Assembly (NCBI GenBank): GCA_020636215.1
Contig: JACJYG010000012.1
Span: 1 to 64,000 of the forward strand
Direction: 5' to 3'
Origin: Lewinellaceae bacterium
Lineage (GTDB): Bacteria; Bacteroidota; Bacteroidia; Chitinophagales; Saprospiraceae
DNA length: 64,000 nucleotides
The notes under the pieces are model-generated. The model was not told the DNA's origin. It saw nothing but the letters and a program-made list of their open reading frames with translations, and made no database searches. This document shows positions 7,919-17,292 of this stretch, in pieces (position 1 is the first letter of the stretch; every line of letters starts with the position of its first letter). Position numbers and translations under genes: made by a program.

Positions 7919-10900
7919 ATGCTCAACGGAATCATTCGTTTTTTTCTCGAAAATAAATTCGTCACCCTGCTTTTGCTTGTGGTGTTTATCGGCTGGGGTA
8001 TCGCTACTGCCCCTTTCGGCTGGAAAACCTTTCTGCCCTCCGACCCTGTACCGGTAGACGCCATTCCCGACATGGGGGAAAACCAACAGATCGTCTTTAC
8101 CGAATGGATGGGGCGCTCTCCGCAGGATGTGGAAGATCAGATCACCTATCCGCTCACCACATTTTTGCTGGGCATCCCCGGAGTGAAATCCATCCGGAGC
8201 ACGTCCATGTTCGGCTTTGCCAGCATTTACATCATCTTCGATGAAAGCACCGAATTCTATTGGTCGCGCTCCCGGATACTGGAAAAACTGAACGCTCTGC
8301 CTTCAGGGCTATTGCCTCCCGGCGTGCAACCGGCGCTGGGGCCCGACGCCACCGCCCTCGGGCAGGTGTACTGGTACACCATCGAAGGCAGGGACCCCCA
8401 AGGCAATCCAACCGGGGGCTGGGATCTCCACGAGATCCGGACCGTCCAGGACTTTTATGTCAAATATGCCCTCAATGCCGTGGAAGGAGTCTCCGAAGTC
8501 GCCTCCGTCGGCGGACAGGTGCGGGAGTATCAGGTGGACGTCAATCCCGCTGCCCTTAAAGCCTACAACATCCCCTTGATGGATGTAGTCCTGGCGGTGA
8601 AAAAATCCAACCGGGACGCTGGCGCTCAAACCATAGAGATCAATAAGGTGGAATACCTGGTGCGGGGACTGGGCTATATCAAAAAAGTGGAGGACCTTGA
8701 ATTGGCTGTCGTTGCAGTGCACGACAATGTCCCTATCCGCATCAAGGAGATTGGCCAGGTTACGTTGGGGCCGGCGGCCCGCCGCGGTATTCTCGACAAG
8801 GATGGCGCGGAGGTAGCCGGGGGAGTGGTGGCCGCCCGCTACGGCTCCAATCCGTTGGCCGTCATTGATGGGGTCAAAAAAAAGATCGGGGAAATTGCCC
8901 CGGGATTGCCGAAAAAAAACCTGGCGGACGGTACGGTAAGCCAGCTCACCATCGTGCCTTTTTACGACCGCACCCACCTCATCCATGAAACCCTTGGCAC
9001 GCTAGAGCGGGCGCTATCGCACGAAATACTCATCAGTATCATCGTGGTCATCGTGCTGGTGCTCAACCTTCGGGCCTCACTGCTCATTTCCAGCATGCTG
9101 CCGGTGGCGGTGCTTATGGCCTTCATCGTGATGCGTTACGCCGGGGTGGATGCCAATATCGTGGCGCTGTCTGGTATCGCCATTGCCATCGGCGTGATGG
9201 TGGACGTGGGGATTGTTTTTGTGGAAAACATCATTCGCCACCTTGAAATGCCGGAAAACCATGGGGTGCGGGGGCGGCAACTGCTCGAAGTGATCTACCA
9301 GGCAACGGCTGAGGTGTCTTCGGCTATTACCACAGCTTTGGCTACTACGGTGGTGAGTTTCCTCCCCGTTTTTGCCATGCAATCGGCGGAAGGCAAGCTG
9401 TTCAGGCCGCTGGCATTTACCAAAACCTTCGCGCTGGGAGCGTCCTTTGTCCTCGGTGTTGTAGTGCTGCCGGCGCTGGCGCACCTCGTTTTATCGTTGA
9501 ATTTTGACAAAAAAAGAGTACGAGGCGTCTGGAATGTAGCCTTGATTGCAGCAGGTGTATTGTTCGCCGTCTTTTACAAAATCTGGCTACCTGTTTGGTT
9601 GGTGGTGATTGGCTTGAACAACCTGTTTGAAAACAAATGGCCGGAACGCTGGAAAGCTGTCCCGAACTACCTCAATATCGCCATTGTCGTGCTGGTGGCT
9701 ACTTTCTTCCTTACGGAGGAGTGGTCACCGCTGGGGCGCCACAACACCCTGTTTGTCAACTACCTTTTTGTACTGGTATTGCTCGGTATCATCCTCGGGA
9801 TATTGCTGTCCATCGTCCATTTTTACGAGCCCGTATTAAAATGGTGCCTCCGAAACAAGGGCAAATTTATGCTTCTCCCGCTGTTTACAATCCTGTTTGG
9901 GCTGGTCATCTGGTTGGGCTGGAGCAAATCATTTGGCTTTGTGGCCAAAGGGTTTGACCAGGTAGGCTGGAATATCCGCACTAGCGGAGTTTGGAGTACC
10001 CTCTTGCACAAATTCCCCGGTATGGGTAAGGAGTTTATGCCTTCCCTCGATGAAGGGAGCTTCCTGCTGATGCCTACCTCTATGCCGCATTCTGGAGTGG
10101 AAGAAAACCAACGGGTGGTGGCCCAGCTCGATATGCTGCTGGCGAACATTCCCGAAGTGGAATTGGCAGTCGGAAAAGCAGGGCGCGCTGAAACCGCCCT
10201 CGACCCGGCGCCGATATCGATGTACGAAAACATCATCAACTACAAACCGGAGTTTTTTATCAATGAAAAAGGCAAACGGGAAACTTTTAGAACAGATAGA
10301 AAGGGGCGCTTTATTTTGATATCGGGCGATACGCTCTCTAATGAAGAAGCTTTGCTACAAGGTGTAAAGGCGAGTAGCCTCATTCCCGATCCCAAGGGGC
10401 AATATTTCCGAAACTGGCGCCCACAGATCAAAAGCCCCGACGACATATGGGATGAAATAGTCCGGGTGACCAGGTTGCCGGGCGTTACCTCTGCTCCGAA
10501 GCTGCAACCTATCGAAACCCGTCTGGTTATGCTGCAAACGGGCATGCGGGCGCCCATGGGCATCAAGGTCTACGGCCCGGACCTAAAAACCATCGAGGCC
10601 TTTGGCATGCAACTGGAGGCCATCCTCAAGGAGGTGCCCTCCGTGAAGGCTGAAGCCGTCTTTGCAGACCGCATCGTGGGCAAGCCGTATCTGCACCTGA
10701 ATATCGACCGGAATGCTGCTGCCCGCTATGGCTTGAATATCGAGGATGTCCAGAATTTTATCGAAACAGCCATCGGCGGCATGAATGTCACAACCACGGT
10801 AGAGGGCCGGGAGCGTTACTCCGTTCGGGTGCGCTATCCCCGGGAGCTCAGAGACAACCCGGAAAGCATGCAGAAAATGCTGGCGCCAACGCCGGTGGGC

Positions 10901-11734
10901 GCGCAGGTGCCACTTGGCCAATTAGTCAGGATGGAATACGTGCGCGGGCCGCAGATGATCAAAAGCGAAGACACCTTCCTCACTGGTTACGTGCTTTTTG
11001 ACAAGAAGGAAGGCTATGCCGAAGTGGATGTGGTGGAAGAAGCACAGCGGTTCATTCAGCAGGCCATCGAAAGTGGGGAGCTGATCGTGCCGGCAGGACT
11101 GAGCTACAAATTCTCCGGCACCTACGAAAATCAGATTCGAGCCATGAAACGACTGTCCATCGTCATCCCCATCAGCCTCATCACCATCTTTTTGTTGTTG
11201 TTTTTCCAATTCAAAACGGTCATCGCTTCTTCCATCCACTTTTCGGGGGTTTTTGTGGCTTTTGCCGGTGGTTTCATCATGCTATGGCTCTATGGCCAGG
11301 ATTGGTTCCTGAACTTTTCCATTGCAGAAGTGAGCATGCGGGAGTTGTTCCAGCTACACCCCATCAACCTGAGTGTGGCCGTTTGGGTCGGCTTCATTGC
11401 TCTGTTTGGAATTGCAACCGATGATGGAGTCATCATGGGTACTTACATCCACCAGGTTTTTGAGGAGCGAAAGCCTGCCACGGTGACGGAAGTGCGGGAA
11501 GCGGTACTGATCGCCGGTAAAAAGCGGGTGCGCCCTGCGATGATGACGGCGGCGGTGGCCATCATCGCCCTGCTGCCGGTGCTGACTTCTACCGGTAAGG
11601 GCGCCGACATCATGGTGCCGATGGCGATTCCAACCTTCGGAGGCATGGCCATTCAGTTGATGACCATGTTCGTAGTGCCGGTCTTGCAGGCGTATTGGCG
11701 CGAAGGAATTGTCAAAAAGGCAGTGGGCAGTTGA
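7919..11734 (+). CDS. cusA: CusA/CzcA-type heavy-metal RND efflux pump
   Basis: A 1271-residue inner-membrane proton-driven exporter of the heavy-metal RND family. Landmarks: N-terminal membrane helix, DPVPVDAIPDMGENQQ, ALGPDATALGQVYWY, the TM4 segment SGIAIAIGVMVDVGIVFVEN with the proton-relay Asp, the M-rich porter sequence GMGKEFMPSLDEGSFLLMP, and ATDDGVIMGTYIHQVFEER near the end. CusA of E. coli is about 1047 residues; the extra length here comes mainly from a membrane-rich insertion at about residues 530-660 after the first helix bundle. With the next two genes it forms a tripartite Cu(I)/Ag(I) (possibly Zn/Co) efflux system spanning both membranes. Confidence 0.95.
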   Translation: MLNGIIRFFLENKFVTLLLLVVFIGWGIATAPFGWKTFLPSDPVPVDAIPDMGENQQIVFTEWMGRSPQDVEDQITYPLTTFLLGIPGVKSIRSTSMFGFASIYIIFDESTEFYWSRSRILEKLNALPSGLLPPGVQPALGPDATALGQVYWYTIEGRDPQGNPTGGWDLHEIRTVQDFYVKYALNAVEGVSEVASVGGQVREYQVDVNPAALKAYNIPLMDVVLAVKKSNRDAGAQTIEINKVEYLVRGLGYIKKVEDLELAVVAVHDNVPIRIKEIGQVTLGPAARRGILDKDGAEVAGGVVAARYGSNPLAVIDGVKKKIGEIAPGLPKKNLADGTVSQLTIVPFYDRTHLIHETLGTLERALSHEILISIIVVIVLVLNLRASLLISSMLPVAVLMAFIVMRYAGVDANIVALSGIAIAIGVMVDVGIVFVENIIRHLEMPENHGVRGRQLLEVIYQATAEVSSAITTALATTVVSFLPVFAMQSAEGKLFRPLAFTKTFALGASFVLGVVVLPALAHLVLSLNFDKKRVRGVWNVALIAAGVLFAVFYKIWLPVWLVVIGLNNLFENKWPERWKAVPNYLNIAIVVLVATFFLTEEWSPLGRHNTLFVNYLFVLVLLGIILGILLSIVHFYEPVLKWCLRNKGKFMLLPLFTILFGLVIWLGWSKSFGFVAKGFDQVGWNIRTSGVWSTLLHKFPGMGKEFMPSLDEGSFLLMPTSMPHSGVEENQRVVAQLDMLLANIPEVELAVGKAGRAETALDPAPISMYENIINYKPEFFINEKGKRETFRTDRKGRFILISGDTLSNEEALLQGVKASSLIPDPKGQYFRNWRPQIKSPDDIWDEIVRVTRLPGVTSAPKLQPIETRLVMLQTGMRAPMGIKVYGPDLKTIEAFGMQLEAILKEVPSVKAEAVFADRIVGKPYLHLNIDRNAAARYGLNIEDVQNFIETAIGGMNVTTTVEGRERYSVRVRYPRELRDNPESMQKMLAPTPVGAQVPLGQLVRMEYVRGPQMIKSEDTFLTGYVLFDKKEGYAEVDVVEEAQRFIQQAIESGELIVPAGLSYKFSGTYENQIRAMKRLSIVIPISLITIFLLLFFQFKTVIASSIHFSGVFVAFAGGFIMLWLYGQDWFLNFSIAEVSMRELFQLHPINLSVAVWVGFIALFGIATDDGVIMGTYIHQVFEERKPATVTEVREAVLIAGKKRVRPAMMTAAVAIIALLPVLTSTGKGADIMVPMAIPTFGGMAIQLMTMFVVPVLQAYWREGIVKKAVGS

Positions 11735-11854
11735 AAAGGTGCACCGCAGCTGCGGAGGGGCTTACACCTTCGCATCCCGACGAGATCCGGTGGATCGAGA
11801 TCGGGAGGGCAGAAAACAGAAAATACTTGACAGTCATTCAAAAAGAAAATAATC

Positions 11855-13090
11855 ATGCGTTTATTCATCCTTCTCTTATCAATACTGGCGGTGGGCAGCC
11901 TTTCGGCGCAAACGTTGGAAGACTACCTGAAAATAGCCGCTGAAAATAACCCGGGCATCAGGGCCAGGCAGATGGAGTTTCAGGCGGCGCTGCAGAAGCT
12001 GCCTCAGGTGAGCGCCCTGCCGGAACCGCAGGTTAATGCTTCCTTTTTCTTTCGCCCGATGATGTTGCCGATGGGCAACCAGTTGGGCAGCATCTCGGTG
12101 ATGCAAATGTTCCCTTGGTTTGGGGCACTCGACGCCATGGAAAAGGAAGCGGCAGGGATGGCGGATGTGAAATACCAGGCGGTGGCGGCCGCTCAAAACG
12201 AGCTGTTTTTAAAAATCAAAAACGCCTGGTATCCCCTCTTCGAACTGGAAGAACAGATCCGCATCCAGCGGGACAACCTGCGGGTGCTGGAGACGGATAA
12301 GGAACTGGCCACCATCAAATTTCAATACGGCCAGGCGCCCATGGTGGATGCCATTCGCGCCGACATTATGATCGATGAAGTTACGACCCAAATCGCCTTG
12401 CTCGAACAGAAGCGCCGGCCTCTGGAAGTGGCCTTTAATCGCCTCCTCAACCGCGATGACAGCGCGCCCGTCACAATCTCCGGCAGCTTACCCGAACCGG
12501 AGCCAGGTTCGATTTCCCGCCGGGATAGCCTTCTGGCCAACAACCCGGCGCTGGCCGTTTTGGACAAACAAATCCTGGCGGAACGGGCAGGGGAAACGGC
12601 AGCCGAATACCTGCGCAAACCCATGATCGGTGCTGGATTGCAGTATATGCCGCTGGTAAAACGGAAAGGAGGCGACCTCAACCTGCCGCCAAATACCGGC
12701 CGGGATATGGTCATGCCAATGGTCTCCGTTACCCTTCCAATCTGGCGAAAGAAATACGATGCCGCCGCTGAGGAACGCCGCCTGATGCAAACCGTGTACG
12801 CCGACAGGAAACAGGATATGGAAAACGAACTCTCTGCGATGTACGAAATGGCCTGGTACGAACTGGAAGAAAACGCCCAAATAGCCGAATTGCTGAACAG
12901 CCAGATGGTGAAAACCCAGCAGGCTATCAATCTGCTCACGGCTGCGTACAGCAATGACGGAAAGGATTTCGAAGAGATCTTACGCTTACAGCAGCAGTTG
13001 TTCCGCTACCGGATGGAAAAAATTTCTGCACAGACAGATTATCAACTGGCGCAGGTGAAACTGGATTATTTGACCGGAAAAATGAATTAA
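11855..13090 (+). CDS. TolC-family outer-membrane efflux channel (CusC-like)
   Basis: A 411-residue protein with a signal peptide (MRLFILLLSILAVGSLSAQ) followed directly by TLEDYLKIAAENNPGIRARQ, the classical first helix of TolC-type outer-membrane factors. Two long helical halves with AxxxA-type periodicity fit the alpha-barrel tunnel. There is no lipobox cysteine. It lies between the RND pump and the adaptor; its stop is 2 bases before the adaptor start, so translation is likely coupled. A 120-base gap separates it from cusA. Confidence 0.9.
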   Translation: MRLFILLLSILAVGSLSAQTLEDYLKIAAENNPGIRARQMEFQAALQKLPQVSALPEPQVNASFFFRPMMLPMGNQLGSISVMQMFPWFGALDAMEKEAAGMADVKYQAVAAAQNELFLKIKNAWYPLFELEEQIRIQRDNLRVLETDKELATIKFQYGQAPMVDAIRADIMIDEVTTQIALLEQKRRPLEVAFNRLLNRDDSAPVTISGSLPEPEPGSISRRDSLLANNPALAVLDKQILAERAGETAAEYLRKPMIGAGLQYMPLVKRKGGDLNLPPNTGRDMVMPMVSVTLPIWRKKYDAAAEERRLMQTVYADRKQDMENELSAMYEMAWYELEENAQIAELLNSQMVKTQQAINLLTAAYSNDGKDFEEILRLQQQLFRYRMEKISAQTDYQLAQVKLDYLTGKMN

Positions 13091-13092
13091 CC

Positions 13093-14871
13093 ATGAAAAA
13101 AATAACCTTCAATCGTTCTACCCTCCTCACCGCCTTCGTCATGCTGGCGGCAGGATTGCTCATCGGCTGGCTGATTAAGCCTTCTTCCTCGGCAAACACT
13201 GCTCCCGAGGAACATCAAATGGAAACCGAAGAACCTTCCAAAACGACGATCTGGACCTGCTCCATGCACCCCCAGATCCGGCAATCGGAGCCCGGCCAAT
13301 GCCCGATCTGTGGGATGGACCTGATACCATTGCAAGACAATAATTCAGAGGCTGGCCCAATGGAGGTCAGAATGTCGCCTACGGCCATGCAGCTCGCCAA
13401 TGTGCAGACGGCTATTGTTGGCCTGGGTATGGCCACCAAAGAGGTCCGCATGAACGGCAAGGTGCAGCCCGATGAACGGCTGGTTTACTCCCAGGTCACC
13501 CACCTCAACGGCAGAGTTGAGGCGCTCAGCGTCAATTTTACCGGCGAACTGGTGCGGCGGGGCCAAAAACTGGCGAGCATCTACTCCCCTGAACTGGTGA
13601 CCGCGCAGGAGGAACTTTTTTCTGCTCAAAAGATCAAGGACATGCAGCCTGCCCTTTTCAACGCAGCAACGGAAAAACTCAAAAACTGGAAACTCACCGA
13701 CCAACAGATTGAGAATATTATCGCTGCCGGTAAGCCCCAGGAGCGCTTCCCCATCCTGGCGGATGTGGGTGGTATCGTGATGGAGAAAAAGGTCAACCTT
13801 GGTGATTACGTGATGAGAGGTATGCCACTATATGATATTGTGGACCTTTCGAGGGTGTGGGTGCTGTTCGATGTATACGAGAGTGACCTGTCCTGGACAA
13901 AGGTGGGCAGTAATGTGCAGTTCACCATACAGTCGCTGCCGGGTGAGAATTTTACCGGAAAAATCACCTTCATCGACCCGGTCATCAACCCTGTAACCAG
14001 GGTAGCAACAGCGCGTGTGGAAGTGCCTAACTCCGGAGGAAAGTTGAAACCCGAAATGTTCGCCAGCGGTATCCTCAAAACCCAATTGGCAGCTCAAAAG
14101 GAAAGCCTGATAGTTCCCAAATCTGCCGTCCTTTGGACGGGCGAGCGCTCGGTGGTTTATGTAAAAAAAACAACAGATCAGGGCGTCAGCTTTTTGATGC
14201 AGCAGATCACGCTGGGGCCATTGGTTGGGGATGATTTTGTAGTGAAAGAAGGCCTGGAGCCAGGCGCCGAAATTGCAGTCAACGGCGCCTTCTCCATTGA
14301 CGCTGCCGCCCAGCTGGCCGGCAAGCCCAGCATGATGAGCCCTGAAGGCAGCGCGGGGATGACGGGGCATCAGCACGATGGAAGTATGCCTGCAACTGCT
14401 GCACCCGCCACAATGATGCAGGGGGACAAGGAGGCGAAAGCTGCTGTTAAGAAGTTGTTCGACTTATACTTCCCATTGAAGGATGCGCTGGTAAAGGACG
14501 AGCTTGCTACCGCCACCACGCAGGCGGGCAAGTTAAAAAAAGCGTTTGAAAATACCAGCATGAACCTTTTTACCGGGGAGGCGCACGGCAGATGGATGAG
14601 CTACAGTAAAGCTGCCATCGAATCACTGAGCAAAATGGCCATCGCCAAAACTACAGAAGAGGCGCGGGCGCAATTCAAGCCACTTTCCGAGCAAATGTTA
14701 GCCCTGGCCAAATCCTTCGGCCCTTTTGAAGCGCCGATCTATGTACAGCATTGCCCCATGGCCGATGATAATGCCGGGGCGGACTGGTTGAGCCTGGACA
14801 AAGAGATCCGCAATCCGTATTTCGGGGATAAAATGTTGAAATGCGGATCAGTGGCCGAAACGATACAATGA
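13093..14871 (+). CDS. cusB: CusB-type periplasmic adaptor with metal-binding and DUF3347 domains
   Basis: A 592-residue membrane-fusion protein. After an N-terminal anchor helix (TLLTAFVMLAAGLLIGWLI) comes a heavy-metal-binding domain with WTCSMHPQIRQ and CPICGMDLIP (about residues 53-80), then barrel-sandwich and beta-barrel segments (GRVEALSVNFTGELVRRGQ; DLSRVWVLFDVYESD) typical of RND adaptors. The last about 150 residues (KAAVKKLFDLYFPLKDALVK to IYVQHCPMADDNAGADWLS) match DUF3347, a domain found on Bacteroidota CusB proteins. A His/Met-rich linker (MTGHQHDGSMPA) joins the parts. It would deliver metal to the pump and tie CusA to the TolC channel. Confidence 0.92.
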   Translation: MKKITFNRSTLLTAFVMLAAGLLIGWLIKPSSSANTAPEEHQMETEEPSKTTIWTCSMHPQIRQSEPGQCPICGMDLIPLQDNNSEAGPMEVRMSPTAMQLANVQTAIVGLGMATKEVRMNGKVQPDERLVYSQVTHLNGRVEALSVNFTGELVRRGQKLASIYSPELVTAQEELFSAQKIKDMQPALFNAATEKLKNWKLTDQQIENIIAAGKPQERFPILADVGGIVMEKKVNLGDYVMRGMPLYDIVDLSRVWVLFDVYESDLSWTKVGSNVQFTIQSLPGENFTGKITFIDPVINPVTRVATARVEVPNSGGKLKPEMFASGILKTQLAAQKESLIVPKSAVLWTGERSVVYVKKTTDQGVSFLMQQITLGPLVGDDFVVKEGLEPGAEIAVNGAFSIDAAAQLAGKPSMMSPEGSAGMTGHQHDGSMPATAAPATMMQGDKEAKAAVKKLFDLYFPLKDALVKDELATATTQAGKLKKAFENTSMNLFTGEAHGRWMSYSKAAIESLSKMAIAKTTEEARAQFKPLSEQMLALAKSFGPFEAPIYVQHCPMADDNAGADWLSLDKEIRNPYFGDKMLKCGSVAETIQ

Positions 14872-14967
14872 ATGATTCTTAGAACCCGAGCACTTTATTT
14901 CGCGAGTTGACAGCTCCATAGTACTTGTTTAGCGCCCAGGTTGGAGACTAGGGCGGTAGATACTTTG

Positions 14968-15002
14968 GATGCTTTAGATCGTGGATGGCGATCCATAGCA
15001 TC
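14968..15002. repeat. imperfect hairpin, related to a sequence near 31180-31240
   Basis: GATGCT and AGCATC close an imperfect inverted repeat with GATCG/CGATC inside. The surrounding words (GATACT, TGGAT, GGCGAT, ATCAATA) recur in the same order at about 31180-31240. It is the only notable structure in the 237 bases between cusB and copB. It could be a small dispersed element. Confidence 0.4.
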
Positions 15003-15108
15003 AATATGCCTGCAGTATCCTAGCGGTATCAATAGTATCGCTCAACAGGTACTCTCCGTAGGAGGCGCCATCTCGCTCCGCTATATCAATAACTTAAAAT
15101 TCAAAACC

Positions 15109-17178
15109 ATGGCCCATAAAGATAAGAACCACCATTCCAAATCGGATATGCCGGGCAAAGGCGATAAAAAACATTCGGGCCACAGCGGCCACGGTCATCA
15201 CGAGGGCCATGGCGGTGGCCACGCCTCTCACAACGACCACCACCGGATGATGATCGCTGATTTCCGGAAGCGCTTTTGGGTATCGCTGGTGCTGACTTTG
15301 CCGATCCTGTTGTTGTCGCCGATGATACAGGATTGGCTGGGGTTGGACTGGCAATTTACCGGCAGTAAATACCTGCTTTTTGCCTTATCCAGCATCGTGT
15401 ATTTCTATGGTGGCTGGCCTTTTCTTAAAGGTTTATACGACGAGATAAAAGACAAATCGCCCGGCATGATGACCCTGATTGCGATGGCAATTTCGGTGGC
15501 CTATTTTTATTCAGCCGCCACCACTTTAGGCTTGCCGGGCAAGAGTTTTTACTGGGAGTTGGCTACGCTGATCGTCATCATGCTGGTGGGGCACTGGATT
15601 GAAATGAGATCAGTACTCGGCGCATCCCGGGCTTTGGAATTACTCGTCAGTATGATGCCTTCAGAGGCACATAAGGTACAGGGCGATGAGGTGATGGATA
15701 TCAAATTGGAGGATGTAAAGGAAGGAGATGTGCTCCTGATAAAACCAGGCGAAAAAGTCCCTGCCGATGGTGTTCTTATCGATGGAGAGAGCTATCTCAA
15801 CGAATCTATGTTGACGGGCGAATCTAGGCCGGTAAAAAAAGGTGAAGGCGAAAAGGTCATCGGGGGTAGCCTCAACGGCAACGGCTCTCTGAAAGTAAAA
15901 GTGGAACATACGGGCAAAGACAGCTATCTGAACAAGGTTATCACCATGGTGCAGGAAGCCCAGAAAGCCAAGTCGAAAATGCAGAACCTCTCCGGCCGGG
16001 CCGCCAAATGGCTGACTTACATCGCCTTGTCGGCAGGTTTTGCCACCCTGTTCATTTGGCTGGCGCTGGGCCACGATTTCGTATTCGCCCTGGAACGCAT
16101 GGTGACGGTAATGGTCATCTCCTGCCCCCATGCCCTGGGGCTGGCCATACCCCTCGTAGTAGCCATCTCCACCTCCATCTCCGCCCAAAATGGACTGCTC
16201 ATCCGCAACCGAACGGCATTCGAACAATCCCGAAAAATAACGGCATTGGTTTTTGATAAGACCGGTACGCTAACTAAAGGCGAGTTTGGCGTGACACGCT
16301 ACGAGAGCCTTGCCGAAGGCCTGAGCAAAGAGGAAATGCTACGGTTGGCCGGCGCTTTGGAACAAAATTCGGAACATCCCATTGCGATAGGTATTGTCCA
16401 GAAAATTAAAGGCCTGGGCCTGGAATTGCCTGAAGCAAAAAACTTTCAGGCCATCACCGGTAAAGGTGTGGAAGCTGAGGTGGAGGGGAAGTCAGTCAAG
16501 GCTGTCAGCCCCGGCTATTTAAAGGAGGAATCGATTGAGATTCCCGAAAGCGCTTTCGGCAGTGCTGCCGAAACGGTTGTTTTCGTCCTTGTCGATGACA
16601 AACTGGCTGGATACATTGCTCTTGCTGACGAACTTCGGCCCGAGTCAGCCAAAGCAATCCATACCTTTAAAGACAACAACATCAAGGTTTATATGGCCAC
16701 CGGCGACAACGAGCAGGTCGGTAAAGCGGTGAGTGAAGAGCTGGGGCTGGATGGCTACTATGCCGGGGTGCTGCCCCACCAAAAAGTGGAAATTGTCAAG
16801 GAACTGCAAAGCAAAGGCGAGTTTGTGGCCATGACCGGCGACGGGGTGAATGACGCCCCCGCCCTGGCGCAGGCGGATATAGGCATTGCCGTTGGTTCTG
16901 GTACTGACGTAGCGGCTGAAACCGCCGATATAGTCCTTGTCAACAGCAATCCGGAAGATATAGCCAGTTTGATCCTTTTTGGGAAAGCCACCTATCGGAA
17001 AATGATCCAGAACCTGATCTGGGCCACTGCTTATAACGCTGTTGCTATTCCACTGGCAATGGGGGCATTGTATTCCGTAGGTTTTGTGTTGAGCCCTGCC
17101 GTGGGTGCGGTGCTGATGAGCTTAAGTACGGTGATCGTGGCGGTGAATGCGCAGTTGTTGAGACGGGAAATGGGTTGA
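15109..17178 (+). CDS. copB: CopB-type copper-translocating P1B ATPase
   Basis: A 689-residue P-type ATPase; ATG at 15109 begins MAHKDKNHHSK and is preferred over an in-frame start 168 bases upstream whose extension lacks family similarity. The N-terminus is His-rich (HSGHSGHGHHEGHGGGH), replacing a CxxC domain. Core motifs: LTGESRPV (actuator), SCPHALGLAIP (the CPH membrane motif of the CopB/P1B-3 class, about residue 338), DKTGTLTKG (phosphorylated Asp, about residue 382), SEHPIAIGI (HP motif) and GDGVNDAPALAQADIGIA (hinge). CopB-type pumps export copper or silver from the cytoplasm, complementing the periplasmic Cus system encoded just upstream. Confidence 0.93.
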   Translation: MAHKDKNHHSKSDMPGKGDKKHSGHSGHGHHEGHGGGHASHNDHHRMMIADFRKRFWVSLVLTLPILLLSPMIQDWLGLDWQFTGSKYLLFALSSIVYFYGGWPFLKGLYDEIKDKSPGMMTLIAMAISVAYFYSAATTLGLPGKSFYWELATLIVIMLVGHWIEMRSVLGASRALELLVSMMPSEAHKVQGDEVMDIKLEDVKEGDVLLIKPGEKVPADGVLIDGESYLNESMLTGESRPVKKGEGEKVIGGSLNGNGSLKVKVEHTGKDSYLNKVITMVQEAQKAKSKMQNLSGRAAKWLTYIALSAGFATLFIWLALGHDFVFALERMVTVMVISCPHALGLAIPLVVAISTSISAQNGLLIRNRTAFEQSRKITALVFDKTGTLTKGEFGVTRYESLAEGLSKEEMLRLAGALEQNSEHPIAIGIVQKIKGLGLELPEAKNFQAITGKGVEAEVEGKSVKAVSPGYLKEESIEIPESAFGSAAETVVFVLVDDKLAGYIALADELRPESAKAIHTFKDNNIKVYMATGDNEQVGKAVSEELGLDGYYAGVLPHQKVEIVKELQSKGEFVAMTGDGVNDAPALAQADIGIAVGSGTDVAAETADIVLVNSNPEDIASLILFGKATYRKMIQNLIWATAYNAVAIPLAMGALYSVGFVLSPAVGAVLMSLSTVIVAVNAQLLRREMG

Positions 17179-17292
17179 AAATAATAGCCATTTATACGGT
17201 GGCGGAGGGAGTGCCCCATCAACTATTACGATCCCCGCAACGTTTTAAAATGCTGTGTGCTACCAGCTTTTTCAAGTCACCTCATCCAACGC

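Noticed and set aside
14941..15108. Upstream in-frame start for copB
   Set aside because: The added residues show no family similarity and span a hairpin region; the His-rich MAHKDKNHH start fits CopB proteins.
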